The notes under the pieces: model-generated | Databases searched by the model: none | Told to the model about the DNA's origin: nothing | Seen by the model: the letters and a program-made list of their open reading frames with translations, nothing else | Assembly: GCA_026770585.1 (NCBI GenBank) | Contig: MU646304.1 | Span: 1,544,584-1,567,083, forward strand | Reading direction: 5' to 3' | Source of the DNA: Baffinella frigidus | Lineage: Eukaryota > Cryptophyceae > Cryptomonadales > Baffinellaceae | Length of the DNA stretch: 22,500 nucleotides | Part shown: piece after piece, positions 20,101 through 22,500 of the stretch | Layout of the letters: each line of letters starts with the position of its first letter | How positions within the stretch are numbered: position 1 is the stretch's first letter | Program-made: the position numbers and the translations under genes

Positions 20101-22213
20101 AGCTTCGCAACGGAGCGGGGAGTGGTCCTCCGCGAGCGGATGGCTCGGTCGTACCACTGCTCGGCATACTACGTTGCTAAGCTCGTGTCTGAAGCCCCCA
20201 TCGCCGTCCTCGTCCCCGCCGTCTTCGGCAGGTCCCGCACCCCCCCCACCCGGGTGATATTCATCCTTCTCGGTGACGATGTGTTAGACGTTGAGGCTTG
20301 GATTGGTGCCTCTGCGAGGGCGTCCTCTGCGAGGGCGTGCACGGGCGTTGGACGGCGGGTCACGTACCGCCTGGTGCTTTCCGGGGGACGCCCGGGGCCA
20401 CGCGAGAGACTCCCGTGCTTCGCGTTTCGCGGTGTCATTCGGCCGCGCCCCCCTCGGCGCGTCCCTCGCGCCAATTCTTTCGCTCCGCTGATTCCCTCGC
20501 TCCGCGGCGCAGCATTGTGTATCCCGCTCTGAGGATGCAGCACAACCTGCGGCGCTTCATGACGTTCCTCGCGATCCTTGTCCTCAACGCTCTCGCCGCT
20601 ACGTCGCTCGGCCTCATGGTCAGATTCCAATCTCATAGGCAAACTCTTTATATATATGTTTGTATATTTGGCAATGAATTTTACTACGCATAACGAATTT
20701 TACTTGTAATATTAAAGCAACCATGTAGTTATTTTTATTGAAACCCAATGTTTTAAATTAAGACAGTTTGCCGGTTCATGACGTTCCTCGGGATCCTTGT
20801 CGCTCGGCCTCATGGTCAGATCCCAATCTCTTTCGATGGTGCTTCCAACACCGTCCTGGAACTTCGTGCTTGCAACCTTATGCAAGAGGTTCTAGGATGT
20901 CCACACACGCTGAGTCTGCACGCTGGTCCAACCGTGCGAGCTTTTTGATGGTAGTTGGTTCTGGGGGGAGCGGTTTCAGGCGCCTGGCAACATTGATCTG
21001 GGTGGGTGATGGCTGGTATCTTGCCCTGCGTTGGAGATATCTGCCATCTTGACACGGAGTGGTGGTGTTGCATCGTGACCTCGATGGGTGATGCCAGGTA
21101 TCTAGCCTCGCTGGGTGGTGTTGTATCGTGACTAGGGGGGGGTCATGCCACGTATCAAGCCGTGGTTGGATGATGTTGTATCGTGACCTCAGTGGGCGAC
21201 GGCAGGTGTCAGCAGGGACGAACTCGATCAAGGCCGCGTCATCGCTCGCGCCAGTCCTGATGGTCCTCATGCTCCTCTTCGGCGGATTCTACGTGAGTAT
21301 CCCACCTCAACCTCAGTTCACTGACTCATCCCAAGTTGACAGCCTGGTTTCGTGGTACCAATCCGTCAACTTTGGAGCGCAAAGTCTCACCCGATCGCGC
21401 CTGTCTTGCTGGTCCTCACGACGCTCTTCGGCGGCTTTTACGTGAGTACCCCACCACGCCAGAGGCCTTGCACCATCCACTTTTGACATCTTTCAAGGGA
21501 AATGCTGACAACCTAAAGTCACTTTCGTCAGAGCTGACGCAGATAAGACGTCGGTTTCCCTCGAGCCCTCTGGCTTCATAGCTCTGCCTCAGTCGGTTTG
21601 ACAGCCTACTCTCAAGTTGACAGCCTGGTTTCGCGGTACACACCCGTCAACTTTGGAGCGCACAGGAGCGCGGTCTCACCAGATCGCGCCTGTCGTGATG
21701 GCCCTCAATTTTCTCTTCGGAGGCTTCTATCGTCGTTTTCCCCTTTCCCAACTGGCCATGGTTCAGGGGTTAGGGATCAGGGATTAGGGTTTAGGGTTTC
21801 GGTGTTAAGGTTGTGGTGTTTCGGCTAACTTTGCGGTCCCTCGCACCACGTGCGTTCCCCCCTTTTCTACCTAGACGAGCCCCCGAACCCCAAACTGAAA
21901 CCCGAAACCGGAAACCGGAAACCGGATACCGGAAACCGGAAACCCGACACCCGAAACCCGACTACAGTTTCTCTCTCTCTCTTTCTCTCTTTCTCTCTTT
22001 CTCTCCCTCTCTCTCTCGCTTGCTCTCCCCCCCCCTCTTTCTCTCTCGCTCTTCTCAAGCAAACGCGCTGACATGGAAAGCCCCTTTCAGGTGAACTCGG
22101 CGAACATCCCGCCAGCGCTGCGGTGGCTCACGAGGGCCTCGTTTGTCAACTACTCATTCAAGGCCCTCGCCCTCAACGAGTTCTCCAACCTCCAAATACC
22201 CTGCCCCTCCGAG
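10185..22213 (+). CDS. ABCG-type half-transporter, 22 exons seen, 3' end beyond the window
   Basis: Exons join at 10375/10473, 10549/10848, 10974/11507, 11564/12337, 12447/13255, 13392/14212, 14295/14679, 14747/14864, 14898/15228, 15336/15996, 16082/16668, 16718/16999, 17064/17207, 17271/17860, 17905/18090, 18159/18614, 18670/19414, 19469/20101, 20231/20513, 20618/21206 and 21292/22091. This gives 1944 bases, exactly 648 codons, with no internal stop. Order: start strand [12 protein letters not shown]; Walker A GPTGCGKT (90-97); Q-loop YVQQDD (137-142); signature VSGGE (200-204); Walker B VIFLDE (220-225); H-loop His257; then helices near 448-464, 480-498, 520-547, 560-578 and 590-607. NBD-then-TMD order is that of the ABCG (white/WBC) family, which works as dimers exporting lipids or hydrophobic compounds. 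Substrate is unknown. The exon 11 and 13 ends and the start codon are the least certain. The last helix and C-terminus are missing. Confidence 0.9.
10401..10437 (+). repeat. Echo of the exon 1 end and donor
   Basis: The 37-bp unit 10364-10400 (exon 1 end plus intron start) is repeated directly at 10401-10437. In the copy the donor CAG|GTTG has become CAG|GGGG, so only the upstream donor is usable. Confidence 0.85.
10473..10549 (+). CDS. ABCG exon 2
   Basis: The acceptor GTGGCAG completes a Ser codon. The peptide is [20 protein letters not shown] followed by LIAIMG, the conserved strand just before Walker A. The exon ends in phase 1 at ATGG|GTGCGT. Confidence 0.9.
10848..10974 (+). CDS. ABCG exon 3 (Walker A)
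   Basis: Acceptor AACCGCAG. The peptide begins [17 protein letters not shown] and continues to [16 protein letters not shown], the P-loop and the following beta hairpin of an ABCG ATPase. It ends in phase 2 at TTCAG|GTTCAC and runs straight into telomere-like repeat. Confidence 0.95.
10975..11506 (+). other. Intron 3
   Basis: C-rich telomere-like tracts at 10980-11062 and 11335-11402 surround a 32-bp tandem array (11145-11306). No gene is embedded. Confidence 0.8.
11145..11306 (+). repeat. 32-bp tandem array, 5 units
   Basis: Units begin GGATATCCTAACCGAAACCT and end TGGTTGTTCCTAT or variants, starting near 11145, 11177, 11209, 11240 and 11272. Most units open with the palindrome GGATATCC. 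Units differ at several bases. Confidence 0.85.
11507..11564 (+). CDS. ABCG exon 4 (Q-loop)
   Basis: Acceptor ATGCAG. The peptide [19 protein letters not shown] contains the Q-loop and the start of the ABCG-specific TVxE motif, completed by exon 5 (ETL). It ends in phase 0 at AAG|GTCCCA. Confidence 0.92.
11701..11740. mobile_element. 40-bp AAGTTGAC hairpin element, copy 1
   Basis: It starts AAGTTGAC, ends GTCAACTT, and has GCTGG and TTCGCGGTACACA in between. Two more copies of identical length are in intron 21 (21333-21372, 21614-21653). Similarity extends past the ends (CTCAAG upstream, TTTGSAGCG downstream). Confidence 0.7.
12060..12196 (+). pseudogene. Decayed copy 1 of the exon 5 head
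   Basis: CGCAG|GAGACGTTGACGATGG mirrors the true exon 5 start at 12337, and the rest of this 137-bp unit matches the intron side of the next unit (GTGGTACAAATTTAAAACAC). The frame runs open to TAA at 12188-12190. The acceptor AG is intact. Confidence 0.8.
12197..12336 (+). pseudogene. Decayed copy 2 of the exon 5 head
   Basis: CACAG|GAAACGCTGACGATGG gives [12 protein letters not shown], close to [12 protein letters not shown] of the true exon, then diverges and meets a TAA. The 140-bp unit ends at the true acceptor. If used, it would act as a decoy or frame-ending exon. Confidence 0.8.
12337..12447 (+). CDS. ABCG exon 5
   Basis: Acceptor AATGCAG. The peptide [20 protein letters not shown] continues to [11 protein letters not shown], the helical domain of the ATPase that follows the Q-loop. 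It is phase 0 at both ends with donor CAG|GTCTTG. Confidence 0.92.
12584..12698 (+). repeat. Composite unit A: inverted exon 6 head plus direct exon 5 tail
   Basis: The first half is the inverse complement of the exon 6 start (CGACACGTCTCGCACCCTCT and on). After GAGCCTTGCC repeats comes GACGCGCTCATCTCCCAG, a copy of the exon 5 tail with a GT donor. Unit B at 12811-12927 has the same order, 229 bp downstream. Confidence 0.85.
12811..12927 (+). repeat. Composite unit B: inverted exon 6 head plus direct exon 5 tail
   Basis: The inverted part (12811-12860) matches the inverse of about 13252-13301, including the acceptor CAG, with only a few differences. The direct part (12889-12927) reads [13 protein letters not shown] in the exon 5 frame and ends at CAG|GTAATG, a better donor than that of exon 5. 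Confidence 0.85.
13116..13245 (+). repeat. Copy of exon 5 tail plus intron 5 start
   Basis: CAGGTCTTGCCCGCCAGA followed by TTCACATGCATG and a C-run repeats 12445-12550, including the donor. It places a second donor site about 110 bases upstream of exon 6. Confidence 0.8.
13255..13392 (+). CDS. ABCG exon 6 (signature and Walker B)
   Basis: Acceptor CAACAACAG. 46 codons: [19 protein letters not shown], then the strand through [15 protein letters not shown]. It contains the complete ABC signature, Walker B with catalytic Glu225, and the D-loop. It is phase 0 at both ends with donor CAG|GTCGCT. Confidence 0.97.
13519..13576 (+). repeat. Exact 58-bp echo of exon 6 end plus donor
   Basis: 13374-13431 and 13519-13576 are identical over 58 bases by eye, from GGGGCTTGACTCC through the donor CAG|GTCGCTC to GACGATAGCC. 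The lack of decay suggests a recent duplication or gene conversion. Confidence 0.92.
13861..13932 (+). repeat. 24-bp tandem repeat, 3 units
   Basis: ACGTTATTATCTTATGGGCT plus ATTC occurs three times in a row with one or two changes. It is AT-richer than its surroundings. Confidence 0.9.
14212..14295 (+). CDS. ABCG exon 7 (H-loop)
   Basis: Acceptor CTGGCAG. The peptide [19 protein letters not shown] then TSIHQPSSQ has the conserved switch histidine. It joins LDSFQ of exon 6 in phase 0, as expected for ABCG. Donor CAG|GTCCAC. Confidence 0.95.
14296..14678 (+). repeat. Intron 7, almost entirely C-rich telomere-like repeat
   Basis: From 14303 to about 14674 the intron consists of CCCTAAA, CCCTCAA, CCCTACA and CCCTGAA variants, including seven or more near-pure CCCTCAA units around 14535-14605. 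It ends at TACACCAG, the exon 8 acceptor. Confidence 0.9.
14679..14747 (+). CDS. ABCG exon 8
   Basis: 23 codons: [23 protein letters not shown], the F..D.L.LL..G...Y.G segment that follows the H-loop in ABCG proteins. The acceptor is CCAG|GTG and the donor AAG|GTCCTG, phase 0. Confidence 0.93.
14864..14898 (+). CDS. ABCG exon 9 (35-base micro-exon)
   Basis: The peptide [11 protein letters not shown] plus two bases of Arg lies between introns 8 (116 bases) and 9 (329 bases), both filled with telomere-like repeats. With exon 10 it rebuilds [19 protein letters not shown], the conserved ABCG stretch. Donor CCG|GTCTGC, phase 2. Confidence 0.9.
14899..15227 (+). other. Intron 9
   Basis: C-rich telomere-like sequence covers 14907-15060. 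The rest is non-coding with no recognised element, ending in CACACCACACCAG. Confidence 0.75.
15228..15336 (+). CDS. ABCG exon 10
   Basis: The peptide [20 protein letters not shown] continues [25 protein letters not shown] is the hallmark of the ABCG linker. The donor is GCG|GTGTGG, phase 0. Three decayed copies of its 3' half follow in intron 10. Confidence 0.93.
15337..15995 (+). other. Intron 10
   Basis: The first 460 bases are echoes of exon 10 and its donor (15389-15799); the rest (15801-15990) is C-rich telomere-like repeat. Confidence 0.85.
15389..15799 (+). pseudogene. Chain of three decayed exon 10 tails
   Basis: Exon 10-like ends with a following GT occur at 15463, 15624 and 15792. 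Shared phrases include TCCACGACCGA, GTGGAGCGGATCGCG, and, on the intron side, ACACC...TTTTAAAACC. The middle copy (15547-15669) keeps the longest match, from GGACCTTGTGTCGATCGG to GGCGGACCAAACACC. Donor spacing is 126, 161 and 168 bases. Confidence 0.85.
15996..16082 (+). CDS. ABCG exon 11 (end uncertain)
   Basis: Acceptor GAAGCAG, phase 0. The peptide [20 protein letters not shown] continues PPIAMGDRS, a variable linker between ATPase and membrane domain. I ended it at TCC|GTCAAC (16083), before an in-frame TAG. An earlier donor, TCC|GTGCAG at 16029, would also keep frame. Confidence 0.6.
16090..16148 (+). repeat. GACT microsatellite
   Basis: About twelve consecutive tetramers of the GACT/CTGA type with a few changes. 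A second tract of the same motif is in intron 18. Confidence 0.9.
16260..16328. mobile_element. 69-bp inverted-repeat element (MITE-like), copy 2
   Basis: The ends CAATGAAAATTACTACACAA and, inverted, CAATGAAATTTACTACACAC pair over about 24 bp. The centre has ACTAGT as in the 324-377 copy. The orphan ends GTGTAGTAATTTTTGG (about 15536) and GTGCAGTAATTTT (about 15685) in intron 10 may be fragments of the family. Confidence 0.6.
16520..16588 (+). repeat. Echo of intron 11 end and exon 12 start
   Basis: The segment matches 16608-16676 at an 88-base offset, including TGTTTTTCGTGCAG|CGCGTG versus TGTTTGGCAG|CGCGTG. In the copy the exon part turns into CCCTAAACCCTAA within five bases, so telomere-like repeat replaced the exon sequence. 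Confidence 0.85.
16668..16718 (+). CDS. ABCG exon 12
   Basis: 17 codons: [17 protein letters not shown], part of the variable basic linker. The acceptor TTTGGCAG follows a T-rich tract and the donor is AAG|GTGCCC; phase 0 both sides. No family motif marks it, so support comes from splice sites and frame. Confidence 0.65.
16719..16998 (+). repeat. Intron 12, C-rich telomere-like repeat
   Basis: Nearly the whole 280-base intron is CCCTCAA, CCCTGAA and CCCCAAA variants, ending AACCACAG. Confidence 0.9.
16999..17064 (+). CDS. ABCG exon 13 (GC donor likely)
   Basis: 22 codons: [22 protein letters not shown]. The end is placed at CAG|GCAAAC, a GC donor, because telomere-like repeat starts immediately after. 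An in-frame GT alternative, GCC|GTCAAC at 17041, would shorten the exon to 14 codons. Confidence 0.6.
17065..17206 (+). repeat. Intron 13, C-rich telomere-like repeat
   Basis: CCCTCAA units dominate. The tract stays open in the exon 13 frame as repeated NPQPSTL, which is a property of the repeat; the intron length (142) is not a multiple of three, so retention would shift frame. Confidence 0.85.
17207..17271 (+). CDS. ABCG exon 14
   Basis: Acceptor TCGGCAG. The peptide [21 protein letters not shown] plus two bases of Gly is a basic linker that joins WVRQF of exon 15, matching the ABCG entry to the membrane domain. Donor TGG|GTACTC, phase 2. Confidence 0.8.
17272..17859 (+). other. Intron 14
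   Basis: It contains a 126-bp inverted-repeat element (17337-17462) and variants of AGGCTTGAGAGT (17530-17615). An imperfect inverted pair ACGTTAGGCTTGCGAGT / ACTCTCACGCCTAACGT lies at about 17550-17652. No gene is seen. Confidence 0.7.
17337..17462. mobile_element. CACGCCAGAG-family MITE, copy 1
   Basis: Perfect 15-bp terminal inverted repeats: CCACGCCAGAGGGCT and AGCCCTCTGGCGTGG. The interior ATCCACTTTTGACAT is shared with the copy at 21454-21574. Confidence 0.85.
17860..17905 (+). CDS. ABCG exon 15
   Basis: The peptide [15 protein letters not shown] precedes [11 protein letters not shown] of exon 16; this is the ABCG segment that leads into the first membrane helix. The acceptor GGCAG|G completes a Gly codon; donor GAG|GTAACC, phase 0. 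Confidence 0.9.
17906..18089 (+). repeat. Intron 15, C-rich telomere-like repeat
   Basis: The 184-base intron is CCCCTAA, CCCTAAA and CCCTACA variants from donor to acceptor. Confidence 0.9.
18090..18159 (+). CDS. ABCG exon 16 (membrane helix 1)
   Basis: The peptide [20 protein letters not shown] continues ALAG. RD followed by a hydrophobic helix is typical of ABCG TM1. Donor GCCG|GTACAC, phase 1. Confidence 0.92.
18163..18245 (+). repeat. Left arm of the 83-bp inverted repeat around exon 17
   Basis: This arm is the left half of the element at 18167-18309 and is the inverse of 18717-18799 with about three differences in 83 bases. Confidence 0.9.
18167..18309. mobile_element. CACGCCAGAG-family MITE, copy 2
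   Basis: Ends CCACGCCAGAGTCCTGC and GCAGCAGTCTGGCGTGG are inverted repeats with one mismatch region. At its centre is a near-palindrome CAAGACGGTGATAA G TTATCACCGTCTTTG. Length 143. Confidence 0.8.
18614..18670 (+). CDS. ABCG exon 17
   Basis: The peptide [18 protein letters not shown] lies between TM1 and TM2, after a Gly completed at the junction. D..G closely precedes the second helix in ABCG proteins. Its 57 bases are a multiple of three, and both boundaries are phase 1, so skipping would preserve frame. Confidence 0.92.
18671..19413 (+). other. Intron 17
   Basis: It contains the right arm of the exon 17 inverted repeat (18717-18799). It also has a degenerate tandem pair near 19040-19127 (AAGCTGTGCCGGTTGGCGTT versus AAGCTGCACCGGTTTGCGTT). 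A second imperfect duplication is 19160-19228 with 19327-19398 (AGAGAGGATTCGSCGTT), the latter just upstream of exon 18. Confidence 0.7.
18717..18799 (-). repeat. Right arm of the 83-bp inverted repeat around exon 17
   Basis: Inverse of 18163-18245. It is a half copy, in reverse orientation, of the MITE at 18167-18309; the other half is absent here. Confidence 0.9.
19414..19469 (+). CDS. ABCG exon 18 (membrane helix 2, GC donor)
   Basis: The peptide [19 protein letters not shown] is the second helix. It joins [13 protein letters not shown] of exon 19 with correct family spacing only if the exon ends at CAG|GCGAGC, so intron 18 appears to be GC-AG. No in-phase GT donor is close by. Confidence 0.88.
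19470..20100 (+). other. Intron 18
   Basis: The 631-base intron starts GCGAGC. A GACT/CTGA-type microsatellite covers about 19886-20090, up to the acceptor ATGGTGCAG. Near 19660-19710 are repeats of CC(C/A)AAACTA(C/A)CGACA. No gene is supported. Confidence 0.75.
19886..20090 (+). repeat. Degenerate GACT microsatellite
   Basis: GACTGACT runs are interspersed with GACGGACT, GACTGCC and GATTTGACAG variants. It belongs to the same motif class as 16090-16148. Confidence 0.85.
20101..20231 (+). CDS. ABCG exon 19 (TM3 region)
   Basis: [20 protein letters not shown] then [23 protein letters not shown]. The ER...RER...Y..SAYY.AK signature is highly characteristic of ABCG transporters. Donor CAG|GTCCCG, phase 2. 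Confidence 0.96.
20513..20618 (+). CDS. ABCG exon 20 (membrane helix 4)
   Basis: [20 protein letters not shown] then [16 protein letters not shown]. The acceptor GGCGCAG completes a Ser codon; donor ATG|GTCAGA, phase 0. A shortened copy lies at 20775-20830. Confidence 0.93.
20775..20830 (+). pseudogene. Shortened echo of exon 20 tail and donor
   Basis: TTCATGACGTTCCTCGGGAT, then GCTCGGCCTCATG|GTCAGAT repeats 20556-20632 but lacks about 22 internal bases, which removes the frame of the helix. The donor is intact. Confidence 0.88.
21004..21167 (+). repeat. Three echoes of the exon 21 acceptor
   Basis: GGGTGATGGCTGGTATCTTG (21004), GGGTGATGCCAGGTATCTAG (21087) and GGGTCATGCCACGTATCAAG (21146) resemble the true GGGCGACGGCAG|GTGTCAGC at 21194. 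Only the 21087 copy keeps an AG|GT acceptor-like site. Upstream flanks TGTATCGTGACC also repeat. Confidence 0.75.
21206..21292 (+). CDS. ABCG exon 21 (membrane helix 5)
   Basis: [20 protein letters not shown] then [14 protein letters not shown] followed by exon 22 [13 protein letters not shown] gives the conserved G-F-x-x-x...IP...W segment. It has a consensus donor TAC|GTGAGT, and both edges are phase 0. Confidence 0.94.
21333..21372. mobile_element. 40-bp AAGTTGAC hairpin element, copy 2
   Basis: Same ends and length as 11701-11740: AAGTTGACAGCCTGGTTTCG at the left and CCGTCAACTT at the right. Confidence 0.7.
21385..21441 (+). pseudogene. Exon 21 helix copy X1, open and with intact donor
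   Basis: It reads [19 protein letters not shown] and ends at TAC|GTGAGT, like exon 21. Differences are mostly conservative for the helix. No obvious acceptor in the right phase is seen at its 5' side (the nearest candidate AGs are in GCAAAG and TTGACAG), so it may be a decayed copy or an alternative helix exon. Confidence 0.8.
21454..21574. mobile_element. CACGCCAGAG-family MITE, copy 3
   Basis: Starts CCACGCCAGAGGCCTTGC and ends CCTCGAGCCCTCTGGC. Shares the interior ATCCACTTTTGACAT and GATAAGAC with the copy at 17337-17462; the right end is slightly decayed. Confidence 0.8.
21614..21653. mobile_element. 40-bp AAGTTGAC hairpin element, copy 3
   Basis: Same ends and length as the copies at 11701 and 21333. 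It is followed within about 20 bases by the second exon 21 helix copy. Confidence 0.7.
21674..21730 (+). pseudogene. Exon 21 helix copy X2, donor lost
   Basis: It reads [19 protein letters not shown], then CGTCG where the GTGAGT donor should be. A possible acceptor CACAG lies at 21660-21664. The peptide is open, but without the donor it is unlikely to be used. Confidence 0.8.
21880..22047 (+). repeat. ACCGGAA heptamers followed by CT-rich tract
   Basis: ACCGGAA/ACCCGAA units (about 21893-21960) are a variant of the telomere-like heptamer with CCGG in place of CCCT. The following CT tract forms a long polypyrimidine region upstream of the exon 22 acceptor CTTTCAG. Confidence 0.85.
22091..22213 (+). 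CDS. ABCG exon 22 (last exon in window)
   Basis: [20 protein letters not shown] then [23 protein letters not shown]...W......Y.F.AL..NEF is the conserved ABCG motif after TM5. Phase 0 with donor GAG|GTACCC. The remaining C-terminal exon(s) with the last helix lie downstream of this window. Confidence 0.95.
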
Positions 22214-22500
22214 GTACCCTACACCCTAAACCTTACACCCTGAACCCCAAACCCTAAAACCTAAACCCTAAACCCGAAAACATAAACCCTGAACCTTGAA
22301 CCCTGAACCCCAAACCCTCAACCCTAACAACTAAACCCTGCGCCCTAAACCCCGAACCCCAAACCCTAAACCTTAAACCAACCGGCAACATCCCCATGAT
22401 TCCCTGACGTACCGTGCTCTACGGGATTATGCGTCCGACACCAAAATTCAAGGTCCACGAAGCAGCGTGTGGGGCTTTTGTCTGGGGCTTTGGTTCAGGG
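22214..22500 (+). repeat. Start of intron 22, C-rich telomere-like repeat
   Basis: CCCTAAA, CCCTGAA and CCCCAAA variants run to about 22378. The last 120 bases are unique; I see no exon in them that continues the ABCG family. Confidence 0.75.

Larger units (their letters stand above)
20619..21205 (+). other. Intron 20
   Basis: It contains an AT-rich patch (20640-20760), a shortened echo of the exon 20 end (20775-20830), and a ladder of copies of the exon 21 acceptor region (21004-21167). No gene is seen. Confidence 0.75.
21293..22090 (+). other. Intron 21
   Basis: The 798-base intron contains two units, each made of a 40-bp hairpin element plus an exon 21 helix copy (21333-21441 and 21614-21730), and a MITE (21454-21574). 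It also has a short G-rich telomere-like patch (21762-21815), an ACCGGAA heptamer tract (21880-21965) and a CT-rich tract (21968-22047) before exon 22. Confidence 0.8.

Noticed and set aside
20169-20642. 157-residue minus-strand frame over exons 19-20
   Set aside because: Antisense shadow of well-supported ABCG exons.

Overview
This is nuclear DNA of a eukaryote. Genes are broken into many short, GC-rich exons by GT-AG (and apparently two GC-AG) introns, and nothing looks prokaryotic. One gene encodes a thioredoxin-like protein whose N-terminus is a signal peptide followed by a Phe at the predicted cleavage site (ATA|FLPAP). That layout is known for plastid proteins of algae with red-derived complex plastids (stramenopiles, cryptophytes, haptophytes). 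The host is therefore probably such an alga; I cannot name the genus. Degenerate telomere-type heptamers (CCCTAAA/TTTAGGG and relatives) fill much of the non-coding DNA, including introns.

Layout. (1) 1-1741: three 3'-terminal exons of an unrecognised plus-strand gene, with decayed copies of one exon and a small inverted-repeat element. (2) 2247-2923: at least one minus-strand terminal exon of another unrecognised gene. (3) 3623-4584: the thioredoxin-like gene, three exons. (4) 4585-10184: gene-poor DNA with small inverted-repeat elements, a telomere-like array (5341-5813), a 777-bp segment bounded by 124-bp direct repeats (5815-6591), a second, much larger array (6617-9480) and a duplicated fragment (9527-9752). 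(5) 10185-22213: one ABCG-type half-transporter gene with 22 recognisable exons. They join without frame breaks to 648 codons, and the C-terminal exon(s) lie beyond the window.

The ABCG model is strong because every splice join restores the reading frame and all family motifs appear in order: Walker A, Q-loop, VSGGE signature, Walker B, H-loop, then hydrophobic helices. Introns take up about 10.1 of 12.0 kb.

The most unusual structure is in those introns. Many exons have nearby echoes: partial, variously decayed copies of the exon's 5' or 3' edge together with its splice site. Direct copies are seen for exons 1, 5, 6, 10, 12, 20 and 21, and inverted copies for the start of exon 6. An 83-bp inverted repeat flanks exon 17. 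Telomere-like tracts are C-rich on the sense strand in almost all introns and G-rich in the large intergenic arrays. Together this suggests introns that grow by local duplication across splice junctions plus invasion by telomere-like repeats and tiny inverted-repeat elements. It also offers many possible decoy or alternative exons.
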